From the NCBI GenBank assembly GCA_963281155.1, contig CAUJLY010000004.1, positions 4,216,001 to 4,280,000 on the forward strand: a stretch of 64,000 nt of DNA. Direction: 5' to 3'. Below are positions 12,316-23,854 of the stretch, one piece after another (within the stretch, counting starts at the first letter, position 1; every line of letters begins with the position of its first letter). A program made the translations under genes and the position numbers. This DNA is from Rhabditophanes sp. KR3021 (taxonomy: Eukaryota > Nematoda > Chromadorea > Rhabditida > Alloionematidae). A model generated the notes under the pieces. It searched no databases. It saw only the letters and a program-made list of their open reading frames with translations, and was not told the origin of the DNA.

Positions 12316-14974
12316 TCAGGCATTGAATCTTAAGGCTCCCAAAGTTTTCTTGGAATAATTGAGTGTTTCGGAAATTTTAGCAAAGTTGCCATCTTGGAGG
12401 AATTGCTCGACTCCTTTTCCTTGCACTGAACAAAGTGTTATTGTTTGCTCTTTTTGCATTTTCCTGAGCTTGATACGTAGGACTGACAAGTGAAACACTA
12501 GCAGGAATGATGTCGTGGCAATATGCCAACAAGTTCACAATCTCCTCTATTTTTTCAGTCGTTAACTTCAAACCGTCAAACCCAACGTCGTAATAAGCGA
12601 GCTTACTGGTTCCTTTAGTTGGAGCGGATGTCTTGGAGAAGAACTGGGTTTCACCCGGACGAGAGAAGGCCTTGCTGACAAATGTTCCTGGCCTCACATT
12701 CTCGACCTGACCTTTGTCAGAGCTGTAAAACCGGATGTTGTGAGCCTTGTTAACAAAGACCCACGTGAAGTTTATCGGCTTCCCAAACTTGAACACTGAA
12801 CGAGCTTCTTCAATGACAGACTTGAACTTGACGACCTCGATCTCAAGGCTTTTTCCATACTCAACTTGATTGATTCCACTTCTGAAAACAACAATTCTTT
12901 CTGGAAGATTTCCATTGAACTTTCTAAATCCAGAGAGAATGCGGATCAGGGCCATTCTCATGATTTCTCCATCCATCAGGAATCCGACATCGGATGCATT
13001 TCTGTCTTGGACCCAGTAGTCCCCAATGAACTGTCCTTTCGAGGCACCGATGTTAGCAGACCAGCCAACACTATTAAAGAGCTCGTACCCCATGTTTTGT
13101 GGATTGTTCCCGACAGTCAAGTCAAATCCTAAGTAGAGTGTCTTGTCAAAGCCATGGTCTTTCAAACCAGCATTTACCATAACTTGATCACATTGCCCAC
13201 CATTCTTAATATTGGTTTTGCGGATGATGTTTGTCATAGTGTCAAACTTGCTGGCGGCAACACGAGCGATCTCCATCGAGATGTGCTGGGTCAGGATGTC
13301 ATTCTTCTGTTCAAAAACTTTCAGGGCCTTGTGAGAATCTACCCTTTTATCATCCACGACCACAAGGAAGCCCTTTGGATTCTTCACAATTGACTTCAAC
13401 TGGGCTTCAAGTCTTCCAGTGTCACTCGTGTTCACATCTACGGCACCATTCACTTTTTTGATGGTAACGCCGTGAGCTCCTGCCTTCGAGACATAGTCTT
13501 TGATGAATTGGTTGACTACACCAACATTCCCATTACAGGCCACAAACAACTCTTCGATGATGGCTCCCTTAGTGAATCTCTTGACTCCTTTGTTCCCATC
13601 GTGCTTTGAGTCAAACACTTTCAAAGGAATCTTTCCACACATAATTTGAGGTACGGGGACACGGTCCGAACCAACAGACATAGGAGTTGAGTCTATGGTG
13701 AGGCCGAATCCTTTCAAGTAGACGTTTGATGCATCATTAAGACCCATTGAGACGAACTGCTCCTTGGCTGCGGCAAATCTAGGAACTGGGCCAGCGGTGT
13801 TGATCATCATTTGAGTCTTGGCTGAGGTTGAGTCCATTTTAGGGACGGGTACAGGTTGGCGGCCGGAATGAATCTTAAGAGTTTCCATCGGGTAGAAGTG
13901 CTCTTCCTCAATCTTCTCCTTTTCGCCATCTTTATTCTTGATTGTTTTGATGACCCTAATCAATACTGCGGGATAGTTTGGGTACTTGATGTCTACATTG
14001 TACTTTCTCTTGAAGTAGGAGCTAAGAAGCTCTTTTCCATCAATCTTCAGCTTTGAAACTGCTACAGTTGAGAAGGCTTTCAGCTTGAAAATATCCCCAT
14101 TTTTTCTGTGAGTTGTCTCCAAAAGTACACCGAGAATGTTGTTGGGAGTTATAGCCCCAATAACTTGCTTCACATCACAGTTCTTTCCTCTAACAATTTC
14201 TTTGTTTACAATATCAAGTAGGTTTCCTGGCTTGTAATAGACGTTCTTAGAAGGATCCAAAGAAAGCGCCATTTGAAGTCCTCCAGTAGGTGATACAACC
14301 AAAAAAGACTTCGTGCACCCAGGGATGATGCAACGGCCGTCCCCAACTCTCTCCTTTGTTTCAAACTGGCTCATGGTCAAGTGGTTTCCATCTTTTGAAG
14401 GTTTGTATCCTCTCTTACCAATTGCAAAGGCTGAGGTGATCATCTCGACAGCACTTTTGTAAAGGTGTCTCTTAACCGTATCGCCATTCGTCGCAAAGCA
14501 AAGAAGGTCGTTGAGCTTCAATTGGAAAACTTCTTGTTCTTCCAAAATAACCTTCAAATTGCATTTTCTATTGAAGACGCTCTTGCAGCCAGAAGGAATT
14601 TGATCGTTCAGAATCAGAACACTGCCACATTGAACTGGCTTGTTGGTTAAAACCAATCGGAATCCATCATAGACATATACCATGTCTTTAACTCCAAAGC
14701 ACTCAGTTCTTTTGAAGGCTTCTTCTACAACAACCCTGTAGGCTGCCTTTCTCTCTTCAGATACCGACTTTCCGAACCTAACAGCAAATGCTATAAAATG
14801 GTTAAATAGGCCGCTCACTTACTTTTCGTCGTTACGATTGGCTTCGTTAAGAATGATCCCTTTGAAATCGCTGTTAACATCAGTGTCCAACTTCGTCACA
14901 ATTACTTGGTAGCGGTAGCAGGTTGAATTCGGAGTCGTCCGAATCGGAAAGATCTGAGTTTGCAATTGACTCAT
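12316..14974 (-). CDS. WAGO-type Argonaute, slicer-dead, with a C-terminal frame break
   Basis: Exon 1 is 14974-14823 (MSQLQTQIFPIRTTP...). A 45-nt intron follows, and exon 2 runs from 14777. Together they give about 870 residues: N-terminal domain, PAZ, MID and PIWI. In PIWI the first catalytic Asp is kept (YLGFDLT, about residue 600), but the second position reads FRSGIN where slicers have RDG, and no His follows VSPTY in the last motif. This matches the non-cleaving nematode WAGO clade, which binds 22G secondary siRNAs. Frame 1 would end at 12377 in an unrelated tail. The genuine ending (GKGVEQFLQ ... SLGALRFNA-like, written GALRFNA) is in the next frame to 12316, so a one-base shift occurs at the AAAA run near 12414-12417. 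Codon use is C/G-richer than in neighbours. Confidence 0.88.
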
Positions 14975-15896
14975 GTTTCAATCTATAAACAAGCAGCATA
15001 ATTGTTAGGAAACAACCATATAATAAAAGAAATATTAAACCAAAATTAAAAGCTAGCCAACTATTACAATGCTAACCGATAAAGAAACCGCGCACCAACA
15101 TTTGAATATTAAGAATGGCTAAGGAGATATCTAATTTTTTATAATCTGTAATTCTTTTTGAGACATAAATATAAGAAGTAGACTAGAGCATACTACGTCG
15201 ATCGCTTTACGCTATTAAAAGTTAGATTGTGTCGATATTGAACGCATTTGATACAACGTCTAAAACATGGTGATATGTATCGATGTACATCTTGAATGTG
15301 CACGCTAACTTTTACCTTGTTCAAAAAGATGTCTTAACTCAAAGGTCCTACGTTGATTTGTACTTTCAGCTTTAGAGTATCCTGAGTTTAAAAGCATGCT
15401 CATAATTTTACTTTGTTCGAATGTAGTGCAATAAAAAGCATATACTTGCTATATGTTGGCATGTTGGCTAAGTCGTCGAATCTATTATAAAGTAATGATA
15501 CACTCAGACGTATTGGCGTGATTACTGAAGAAGTTTGAATTATTAAAGCACAGTATCAATAAAATTATCAGCAATTAATGGGGGCAGAATGATCTTTGGA
15601 TAATAAAATCTATTACCTAATATAGAGATATTAATTAAAAGTTTGTTCTCATGATTTGATGTTCAAGTTTATAAAAAAATAACCCTGTTATTGCGTGATA
15701 AAGGAAATTTTTAAAATCTAATAAAGAAAATACTTTAACTATATTTCTTTTGGCATTTCAGTTCTCTAGAATTTGTGTTTAATCAGTTTCAATATCCTAT
15801 CATTATTACATCCGTTACTTACTTATAAATAAGTGTCTACTTTCCTTCATACTATTTGTAAGTCGCCTTAATTAACAGCTACCTTTGGTAAAAGGA
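14975..15896. other. Intergenic, WAGO 5' side
   Basis: About 0.9 kb between the Argonaute start codon and a decayed plus-strand gene. It should contain the Argonaute promoter. I see no ORF, RNA gene or repeat in it. Confidence 0.5.
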
Positions 15897-15977
15897 TTTA
15901 TCATTCATTCGTGAATAGTTTAATTTATCACACACTTTTGAATGGCTTAATTTATCACTCATTTGTGAATGGCTTAA
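15897..15977. repeat. 27-bp tandem repeat, three copies, in the coding frame of a pseudogene
   Basis: Units TTTATCA(T/C)(T/A)CA(T/C)... of exactly 27 bp start at 15897, 15924 and 15951. On the plus strand they keep the frame of the downstream coding remnant, giving nine-residue units of the form NLSxxxEWL. The first unit has a TAG in place of the Trp codon. Confidence 0.75.
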
Positions 15978-17125
15978 TTCTACTAAAGAAACGGAACGTT
16001 TATATGGTGATACTTCATTCAACGATGCAACACTTGCGGAATATGAAATGAATGAATTCTTGAACAATCATGCCTCCAATAAAAAGAGATGTTTTTATTC
16101 TAAGGAATTTATTAGAGCTTTCCAAAAAGCAATGACTGTTTTCAAAATTCATTCCAATCCAGTTGATGATCGTTTTAAACAAATGCTAACAAATAATAAG
16201 AATAGGATACTGGTTTAATCATTTGTTAGTAATATTCAATCAAAATGAAAAACTTTTGAACAAGCTGTTCTGTTGGGAAAGATTGATCAGCTTGCGAGTC
16301 AAATGATGTTACTAATCCAAGTTCAGTCACTTTTGCTATGATCCAAATTCGAAAATACTTGCCTTTTAAGAGTAGAAATAGTGACTTGCCCAACCTTTCA
16401 ATACAATATGGATGTTCTGAGGAATATTATGAAAGATATTGTTAATGGATATTCAAAAAACAAAGTTGAAGAGGTATGTAGCGAACCCTTTATTATGTCT
16501 TATTTTCAGACCGCAAGAGAAATTGAAACATTTTTCAGTTGTGAAACTCCATAGGTCAATTAATTAATAAGTTGATGAGTAAAGGAAGAAATAAGAATAT
16601 TATTAGTGGGTATGTTTTAATTTTTTATATTTATAATTAACTATTTATAGTATCGTATTATTTGCTAAGAAACTAAATAATACTGACTCTGGTCTAGCCG
16701 ATGATTGTCCACGAGCATTGGAATATTTAAGTGAAATGTTAAGTTGTGCGTTTTTAAATATTGATGCTCAGATTGAAGATATTATTTAAAATATAATTGA
16801 TGGAAATTATACTGTTTTGGATTATATTAAGAATTAACCACTTTTTTCTCATTAAAACACCCGACATTCTTTAATGTTGTCTATTCATCTGTATAAGCTG
16901 TTTACATCACGTTTATTGTGTTTCCAAATAAATTTATTAAGCAATTTGTCTAAATTAACTTTGTCATATTTAGTTTATTTAGAACAATTTTATAAAAAGA
17001 ATTGTATGCAGTAATGGGCACAACAAGAAAAATAAAATGATCATGACCATATGTTAAATAAAAGTGGTCTGAATGATGAAATGATTAGAATTATCGATAT
17101 GCTTGCTACTGATTATGCAAATGTA
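15897..17125 (+). pseudogene. Decayed multi-exon gene of unknown family
   Basis: Coding-like stretches alternate with stops and frame changes. 15924-16218 reads EWLNSTKETERLYG... to KNRILV-stop. Around 16259-16345 is FEQAVLLGKIDQLASQMM. 16404-16473 is MDVLRNIMKDIVNGY and ends at a good GTATGT donor. 16511 on follows a TTTTCAG acceptor. 16561-16615 ends at another GTATGT, and 16657-16837 reads LFAKKLNNTDSGLADDC... with an internal in-frame TAA before NIIDGNYTVLDYIKN. A further exon-like piece ending at a GTAAG lies at 17040-17125. Surviving splice sites mean it decayed from an intron-containing gene rather than a retrocopy. I do not recognise the protein. Confidence 0.55.
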
Positions 17126-17502
17126 AGCCAGAATTTAAATATAGATTCAAGCTAAATTTGATAGAAATGGAATTTTTATTGTCACTTTCATATTTATTCT
17201 TTACCGCACGATCAATACCTCAATGCAAAAGCATCAATTATTTTAGAATAAGGAAATATTGAGGGATGAATATTCTACGAAGCAATTTAATTAACTTTTA
17301 TTAAAACATTTAATATCTGCATCTTTATATACTCTATTTATTAAATAAAATATTATATTGTAATTTGTTTAAAATTTATCTGAACTTTATAAAACCATTT
17401 TATTTGAAGGCTAGAGATGTTGACAAGTATTATTCTATGACGCTGTCTTTGTTCAAGTAATCTATTTAAAATCAAAAACTTAAATTGAATAAAATCACTT
17501 AA
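17126..17502. other. Intergenic, AT-rich
   Basis: About 380 bp between the decayed plus-strand gene and the THADA-like stop codon. No coding or RNA signal seen. Confidence 0.5.
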
Positions 17503-20500
17503 TTAGAATGCAATTGAGTCCAAAGATGTTAAGACGTATCTTTCATATAGTTTGTTGTGGCGCAATATTTCTTTTTCGTATTTCTGAATGAAATTCTGTA
17601 AAATATATGTTTTTTCACAATCATCAACATTTCTATACTTTGTTCTGAATGATGCCAGCAACATAAATGGAGATTTGGGTGTATTTTCACCGGGACCGGT
17701 ATTAAATTCGCAAATGATACATCTTACGCAATCAATTTCATCCATCAGAAGAATAGTGGCACAAATATATAATAGAGCTCTTGATTTGCCATCCAATTCA
17801 TTCATTTTATGAGATAAAGCAACACATCGATAAGCGCCCAACAAACGCAATCTTTCGGAGTGTGATATTGTCCCTTTCACTATTTCGTGTATTTCAATTT
17901 TGGTATCAGTTAATTGCAATGGATCTAACAATCTAGCATTTTCCTTGTAACACTTTGAAAATATTGGATTCTTAATAGAATAAGGGAATTCTTGAATCAA
18001 TTCATCTCGTAAAGTTGTTAAAGATAATTTAATATTGGAGTCACAAATAGTCGGTAAAATTCTTTCAATATTTTCAGCTAAAAACGTTCTCTTAATAACC
18101 GGGCACAAGTTGTAACAACAAGCCAATGTAAGTTCACGCAAAAAGAAGTATTTGCAATTCAGAAACATTTTCAAAAAATGCTTCTTCAATCTTGACAAAA
18201 AAGCTACCAATTCATCACTGTAATACATTTCATCCATCAAAACTAATTTATCAAAAATAGCCAGTATAAAAAACAAAGCTTGATTGTTGACATCCGCACA
18301 AAGAATGTACAATTGCTTAAGCATTTCAAAAAACAACTCTTTGAATTCCAAAATGAAATTAAAATAAGGCACTTTATCAGGTTTTCCTTTGAATACTTCA
18401 CTTACAAAGTTGGCAAACGTATGACCCAAAGCTGACCTTATTGAATAACTTTCATTAGAGTAATTAGCACATAGACATCTTAATAGTTGAGTGTACCATT
18501 GGCTTAAATTGAATCTTGATGAGGATAAAAGTGCTTTCAGTGTCTTGAGGGACCTGATTTTGACACAATCACTGACAGAGGAAATATCTGTTGGCATAGC
18601 GGACTCAATTAATCTTGGAACAATTTCATTTACCAAATCTTTTTGATTACTCAAGAAAATAAACATCGTTCTCCAGCATGATAAGTTTCGAGCGTAAAAA
18701 GTTGGTGAAAAATATAATTCACAAAATCTCCCAAAACAGCATTTGATGACATCATCCAAATTGGCACAACCTTTCTTCTGCACCATATCAACAAACGTTT
18801 CTAAAATTGAACAACAACTATCTGCGATGCCTTTGTGTCTTGACCTCAAAGCAATATCCATAATTGATAACAACATTTTTTTGATCAGATCAGTTGAATT
18901 ATGATCCTCCTTCAGCAAACTAGGCAATATCAAAATATACGACTTTGCTGTTAAAATAACACATTGTGAATACATAATAACATTTGCCATGACAAGATTT
19001 CCCTTGACCTGGGCTTGACCACCTTTAACAATTAACTCCTGTTCAATATTCTTATTTAATTGAATTATTTCACAGTAATCTCCTAATTTATTGGATCCAG
19101 CTTTCACTAATTGCTTTTCAAGGAACATCAAACAGTTCTCAACATGATTCCGAAGTTCAAGAATGGAACTATTCTGGTATTTGTTTTCCACGATGGCCTC
19201 AAGATAATACACATATGGTTCTGTTTTCTCGTTAACATCAAAAACATAGCCGCATTCTTGATATAGTAAACGCTTGTTCGTTTTAAAGTCAGGGAGATTC
19301 ATGATGCAATTCAAGATTTCCTCAACCATATCAATGTTCCTGGTCTGGCCTATTTTCTCCATGTACTTTCGTAAGACTTTATCTAAATTTTGTGGGCAGG
19401 TCTTTGCTACGTGCTTTAAACAAAGTTGTCTTATTTCAATATTTTCATGAGTAGATCCAAACAAATAAACTGATTCGTCAACACTTTTGATAGTTGGAAA
19501 CATCGAGCAAATTTTGAGTATGAATGTCAGTCTAATAATATTTACTCCATCATATCCATTGTCAAGCATAATCTTGAATTGGTCAAACAATTTGGAAATG
19601 CTGGTAGCTGAAATTAGATTAATATTTTTGAGGATTGTATCACGAATTTGAGAATCATCGACGTTCAAATTGTGATGGACAAAGTCTGCCAAAATCTGTT
19701 CAAAGCCGCCACAATTACTAAACTTTGCAAGCAATATTTGCAATGCTTCCAAACTGACATAGTGCGTCCTTGAAAACAGTGCCCAAATTAATCGACTTGG
19801 AATTACATCGCTGTGTTTTGGCTTAGGAGTAATTGCGTCATGGAGTACAATCCAACCATAAATCAAATTATCTATGCGCGGCGTAAGTTCTAAAGGAGTG
19901 ACAGTATGAAACTCTCGATCAACATCAGTTTCCTTTCTATACTCCCAAACTTCCTTTACTCTAACACTATAGTTTTCAAGTAATTCATCGAAATCGGCGC
20001 CAATTTCATTTTTGATTTCCTCCAAGTAAACTTTTATCCCATCTACCTTGATTAACTTTGACATCCATAATTTAAGACTGCATTCCCTTGCCTGTTTTTC
20101 GGGAAATGTAAAACTAGATCGGAGATATTGGACAAAATCATTCGTCAAAGCATCACATTTCTTGTAATTTAATACAATCTTGGCAATAGCAGAAATAGTT
20201 GCCCCCGTGATTGATGCGATCTCTCTCTGAAACTGATTTAAAGTTATTCTTCTGTAAATGTTCTTAAACAATTCCCTAACTTCCTTTTCGTTATCTTGAG
20301 TAACATTTATTGGTACAATAAAGTAAGGCAAAACAAGAAACTGATGTCGACAATCCCAATTTATAGTACCCAAAAAAATAGCCAATGGAGCTTGACATTT
20401 GATATCCTTGTTGTAACGCACTTTCATTGAAACTACAATCTCCATACTATTTTTTAAATCTTGGCTTACATCTACTTTATCCCATTGTTGAATTAGAAAT

Positions 20501-21051
20501 ACTTGGGCTTGATTCAGAAGGAGGTTTAACTTTTCTAGGAAATAGTCTTCGGTAGGCATATTGTCACTGACATACGATTTAAATGCTCTCCCTTGATTAA
20601 AAACCTTGTCTAACTTCCTAAAGAACATATTGACCAGCCTTGTCGTTCCTTTGCCATTCTCCAGCATATCCTTATAAATTGGAATGAGATGGACGATTTT
20701 GACTTTGAAATTGATACTATCAGCTGAAATTATGTAAGCTTCGAGTAGAGTGACATCTGCTGCTTTTATAAGTGTTGCGTCAAAGTTGATTTCAAAGTAT
20801 CTTAGCATTGAAAGATAAAAGACACTCTTGCCAATATCAGAATCTAATGCTGGTAAATCATTCAAAAATCTTTGCAATGCTTTGATATTCTCATTGTGTA
20901 ACTTTTCAATTACAATTTTCTTCTCTTTGAGAAGTAAGTCCTAAATCAAGTCACAACATTATCAAAATTAGTAACATACCTTGCATTCCTTTACCCATAA
21001 TAAATCACTTTGGCTTACTAATTGCTTTATTATGTCAGCTGCCGTTGCCAT
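17503..21051 (-). CDS. THADA/Trm732-like HEAT-repeat protein
   Basis: Exon 1 is 21051-20980 (MATAADIIKQLVSQSD...), a 37-nt intron follows, and exon 2 is 20940-17503. Phases fit and give 1169 residues. The protein is alpha-helical throughout, as in HEAT/ARM solenoids. Around residue 720 is ALRSRHKGIADSCCSIL, and near 820 is KIRSLKTLKALLSSSRF followed by SIRSALGHTFANFVSEVF. These are the landmark segments of the THADA/Trm732 (DUF2428) domain, where relatives have a TRHxGA motif and an RALNILRALFRD...VRNSS block. Yeast Trm732 partners Trm7 to 2'-O-methylate tRNA position 32; animal THADA is linked to energy balance. The protein is far shorter than vertebrate THADA (about 1950). The single 3.4-kb exon is unusual in this window. 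Confidence 0.72.
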
Positions 21052-21214
21052 TTTAAATAATAATACTTGATAATTATGTAACTTAAAATGCTGAAACAAT
21101 TTTTGAATCTGAGCACTCTTGAAACGATAGTTCACAAACTTTGGTAACTAGTGCATAGTGTAGATTTGAATTTGATTTACAAGCTGAATTACAATACTTA
21201 GTTTATTGGTAAAA

Positions 21215-22442
21215 TGGATGATCTTATGCATCACATCGCACATTTGCTGCTAGAACTCCAGAAGAAAAAGCGTTGAAGATCGAGGAAGATAAAGGCAATG
21301 ATTTTGAAAGTTACTTAGCTGATTTTTATAATTCCAATGGTGTCGCAGGTAATGAAAGTATCTTGACATTTAATAATTCTCCTTTTAGATCCAAGATGCA
21401 TTCAGAAAATCGTCGAAACATTTGAAAATAGCGAATATGGACACTGCAGCAAATGCTAAACAGATGTTTAACGGACAACAAGGCTGGCCCATTTACCTTT
21501 TTTAAGAACTTTATGGAAAATACAAGCTATGATTAAGTGACGGAGGTAATACCAATGAAAGGAGCCTTTGCAACTGAGCATTTCTTGGTTCTATTGATAA
21601 CAATATATAAGGAGAAGGATTGGCTTATGTAGGCAAACTATTCGACTATGTGGCACTTGAACTTGATATAGTTGTCTTTGACGAACCCACAGGCTATGTT
21701 CTAAAAGTCCTCATTGTCAAATTTGGAAAGTTACTGCTGGCAAGAGTCAGGCATCAAATAAAAGTCGAATGTCAAGAAAGATGGAACAGAATTTAATAAA
21801 TTAAAGAGTAAATATGAAGCAGTAGTCGAAGATATAAAAACCATACACCGATTATGGTGTCTATTATAGTGGAGTTAGCAGATCACAGAGAAGCAAATCA
21901 CTTGACTTGAAAGTTTATGCAAATCCATCCAAAGATTTCTTGTGCGATCAGTAGAGCTTTGCTTCCAAAGCTGACAAATTCAAAAGATTGCAAGGTTGAA
22001 AAGGGTAAAATGTAACCATTTGATCCCAAGAAAATCAACTCAACCAATACTGCTCTCATGAAAACGTTCCTAATCGCATGGCCTCATAAATCCAGATAAA
22101 TTCCCATTTATGTTAGATTTTGGAGAATCAGCCAGAGTTGTTGAAGCGTATTTGATGTTTTTGATGATAAAGATAATCACTTCAATGGGTTGTTGGAAAG
22201 CTTGGTGGAAATATTAAAAAAATGTTTCTTGGGAAAGCAGGAAGTTTTGTATTGACCAGGATTTGGGGATTTGACTTACCATTAGTATCAAGGAATGAAG
22301 CTATAGAATTAATTAGAAAAACCAAGGACTCCTTAACCAAGCGTGGGAGCATGGGCGCCTTGAAAAATAAGTTAATTTGTCATTATATCTTGAAAACAAG
22401 AGCAAATGTGTTTTTGAATTGGCTATCTTTTAAAGGTATTGT
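21215..22442 (+). pseudogene. Decayed multi-exon gene of unknown family
   Basis: Successive coding-like blocks on the plus strand are broken by stops and frame changes. RTPEEKALKIEEDKGNDF runs to a GTAATG donor near 21350. After a TTTTAG acceptor come PRCIQKIVETFENSEYGH, then GEGLAYVGKLFDYVALELDI near 21615, LKSKYEAVVEDI near 21805, MVSIIVELADHREA near 21855 and FDDKDNHFNGLLESLVEIL near 22160. The last readable piece is 22222-22440, KMFLGKAGSFVLTRIWGF... to LNWLSFKG, ending at a GTATTG donor. The donor/acceptor remnants show that the ancestor had introns. It sits head-to-head with the THADA-like gene. Family not recognised. Confidence 0.5.
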
Positions 22443-22639
22443 ATTTATTTATAAACTCCAATTATTTTATCGTTTGCATTTTTACTAATAGTAGATTAAA
22501 TTTTCTTTATTGAAATCATCTAAAATTGAACAAACTTTGTACATCTAATCAAATCGTGATAATTGTTATAATAAACGTAATTTGTGTGATAATTATTCGA
22601 ATTATCTACAAACAAACTCTTAAGCGGTAACTGAAGATA

Positions 22640-23082
22640 CTAACATTTGCAAGAATACATGTGGCAAGGCTCAATCATTAATTTTTCACTTGCATCATCT
22701 TCATAAGTTTCTTTAAATTGCTTTAATAACTTAAAGTTTTCCTTAACGTAATTTTCATTTCTTCTAAAAACAAATTTAATGTTTAATGAAGAGTCTGAGA
22801 ACGGACATCATTAGTTAATAATTTTTGCATTTCTTCAAGAGTTCTTCCTTTGGCTTCTGCATAAGTCATTGATAAAACAATAACTAATCTGATAGGTGAA
22901 GCAACCTTACTATCCTTACCACCTTCCTTTAGAAGTAACTTTAATATGTCAATAGCTACATCAGCATGAGCAAGTGAAACACTTTTAATGGCAGTAAAAC
23001 ACATAATTGGAAATGTAAAATTATGCATAATTGTTGTGTTGTTATTAATTGCATATAAAGACAAAATATGAGTCATAAACAT
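22640..23082 (-). pseudogene. Serpin N-terminal fragment
   Basis: The ORF 23082-22783 (99 residues) contains HADVAIDILKLLLKEGG and SPIRLVIVLSMTYAEAKGRT followed by LEEMQKLL. This is the start of a serpin: helix A, then the conserved SPxSIxxALSMxYxGAxGxT segment. After a short gap without a usable donor, a second frame reads NENYVKENFKLLKQFKETYE and stops at 22640. The shutter region, breach and reactive-centre loop are absent, so no inhibitor could be made. It is most likely a truncated duplicate. The serpin call rests on the helix A/B region only. Confidence 0.5.
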
Positions 23083-23366
23083 GTTAAAATAAGTATTTGT
23101 AACCTCAAAAATTATTATATTTGAAATTAAGTGTAATTTTTAAGTTTAATCACTATTATCTCAATATTTCTATTTGGTCTTAATTTTGTATCTATTAAAA
23201 ATGTCAGAAAACATTTGTGCAATAAATGAATGACCCTGTAAAAATTTAACCAAAATCATTTATAAATCATACATTAGAAGCTGAGTAAAAACAAAGAGTC
23301 GCACACTTTATTATATGAAACTTAAACCATTTTTACCAAACGAAATTTGCCATAGTCTTGTGTGCA

Positions 23367-23516
23367 TCACAAATAGATATTTGGAATAACACATACACAC
23401 CAGCAACTATCATCATCTAAGACATAACTTGACTGATTGTTACGACCATCGACATTACCTAAGTTAATCAGATTATCAAAGAGTGTGACTCTTGACGAAC
23501 TGTTTGTTGTCTCCAT
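23367..23516 (-). CDS. Small ORF, 49 residues, uncertain
   Basis: ATG at 23516, stop at 23367. It starts METTNSSSRVTLFDNLINL and ends in a Cys/Trp cluster CWCVCVIPNIYL. Composition is less AT-driven than the surroundings, but there is no recognisable domain or signal peptide. A GTAATG within could be a donor of a longer lost gene, so this may be a first exon or a remnant. Confidence 0.2.
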   Translation of the reverse strand: METTNSSSRVTLFDNLINLGNVDGRNNQSSYVLDDDSCWCVCVIPNIYL

Positions 23517-23854
23517 TTATTGTATGTTAAATTGTAACAAATATAAGTCTACCTAAGCGTGACGGCTCGATCAACAAAAAACAGTGGAAAAAATGATGGA
23601 TTTAAGCCATGAAAAAAACTACGGTTTTTTCCTAAATATATTCAATTGGAAATAAAATAATCCTTCAATGTATTTGGCAAATTTAAACTTATTGAAACAT
23701 TTGTTTACATAAATTGGCTGTGAAGTAAAATAAACATTTTTCAATTACAATCTAGAAAAGATTACATTAATTATTTACACATTTGTAAAAAATTGAATTG
23801 AATTTTTATTATGAAAAGAAGAGATTTTAAATAAAATAATTAACAAGATATATC
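23517..23854. other. Intergenic, 3' side of the FRMD4-like gene
   Basis: About 340 bp of AT-rich sequence with no coding or RNA signal. It presumably includes the 3' UTR of the gene to its right. Confidence 0.5.

Noticed and set aside
12866..14650. Plus-strand ORFs across the Argonaute gene (12866-13132, 13154-13393, 13856-14056, 14465-14650)
   Set aside because: They are antisense shadows of a well-supported coding exon, with no domain or start context of their own.
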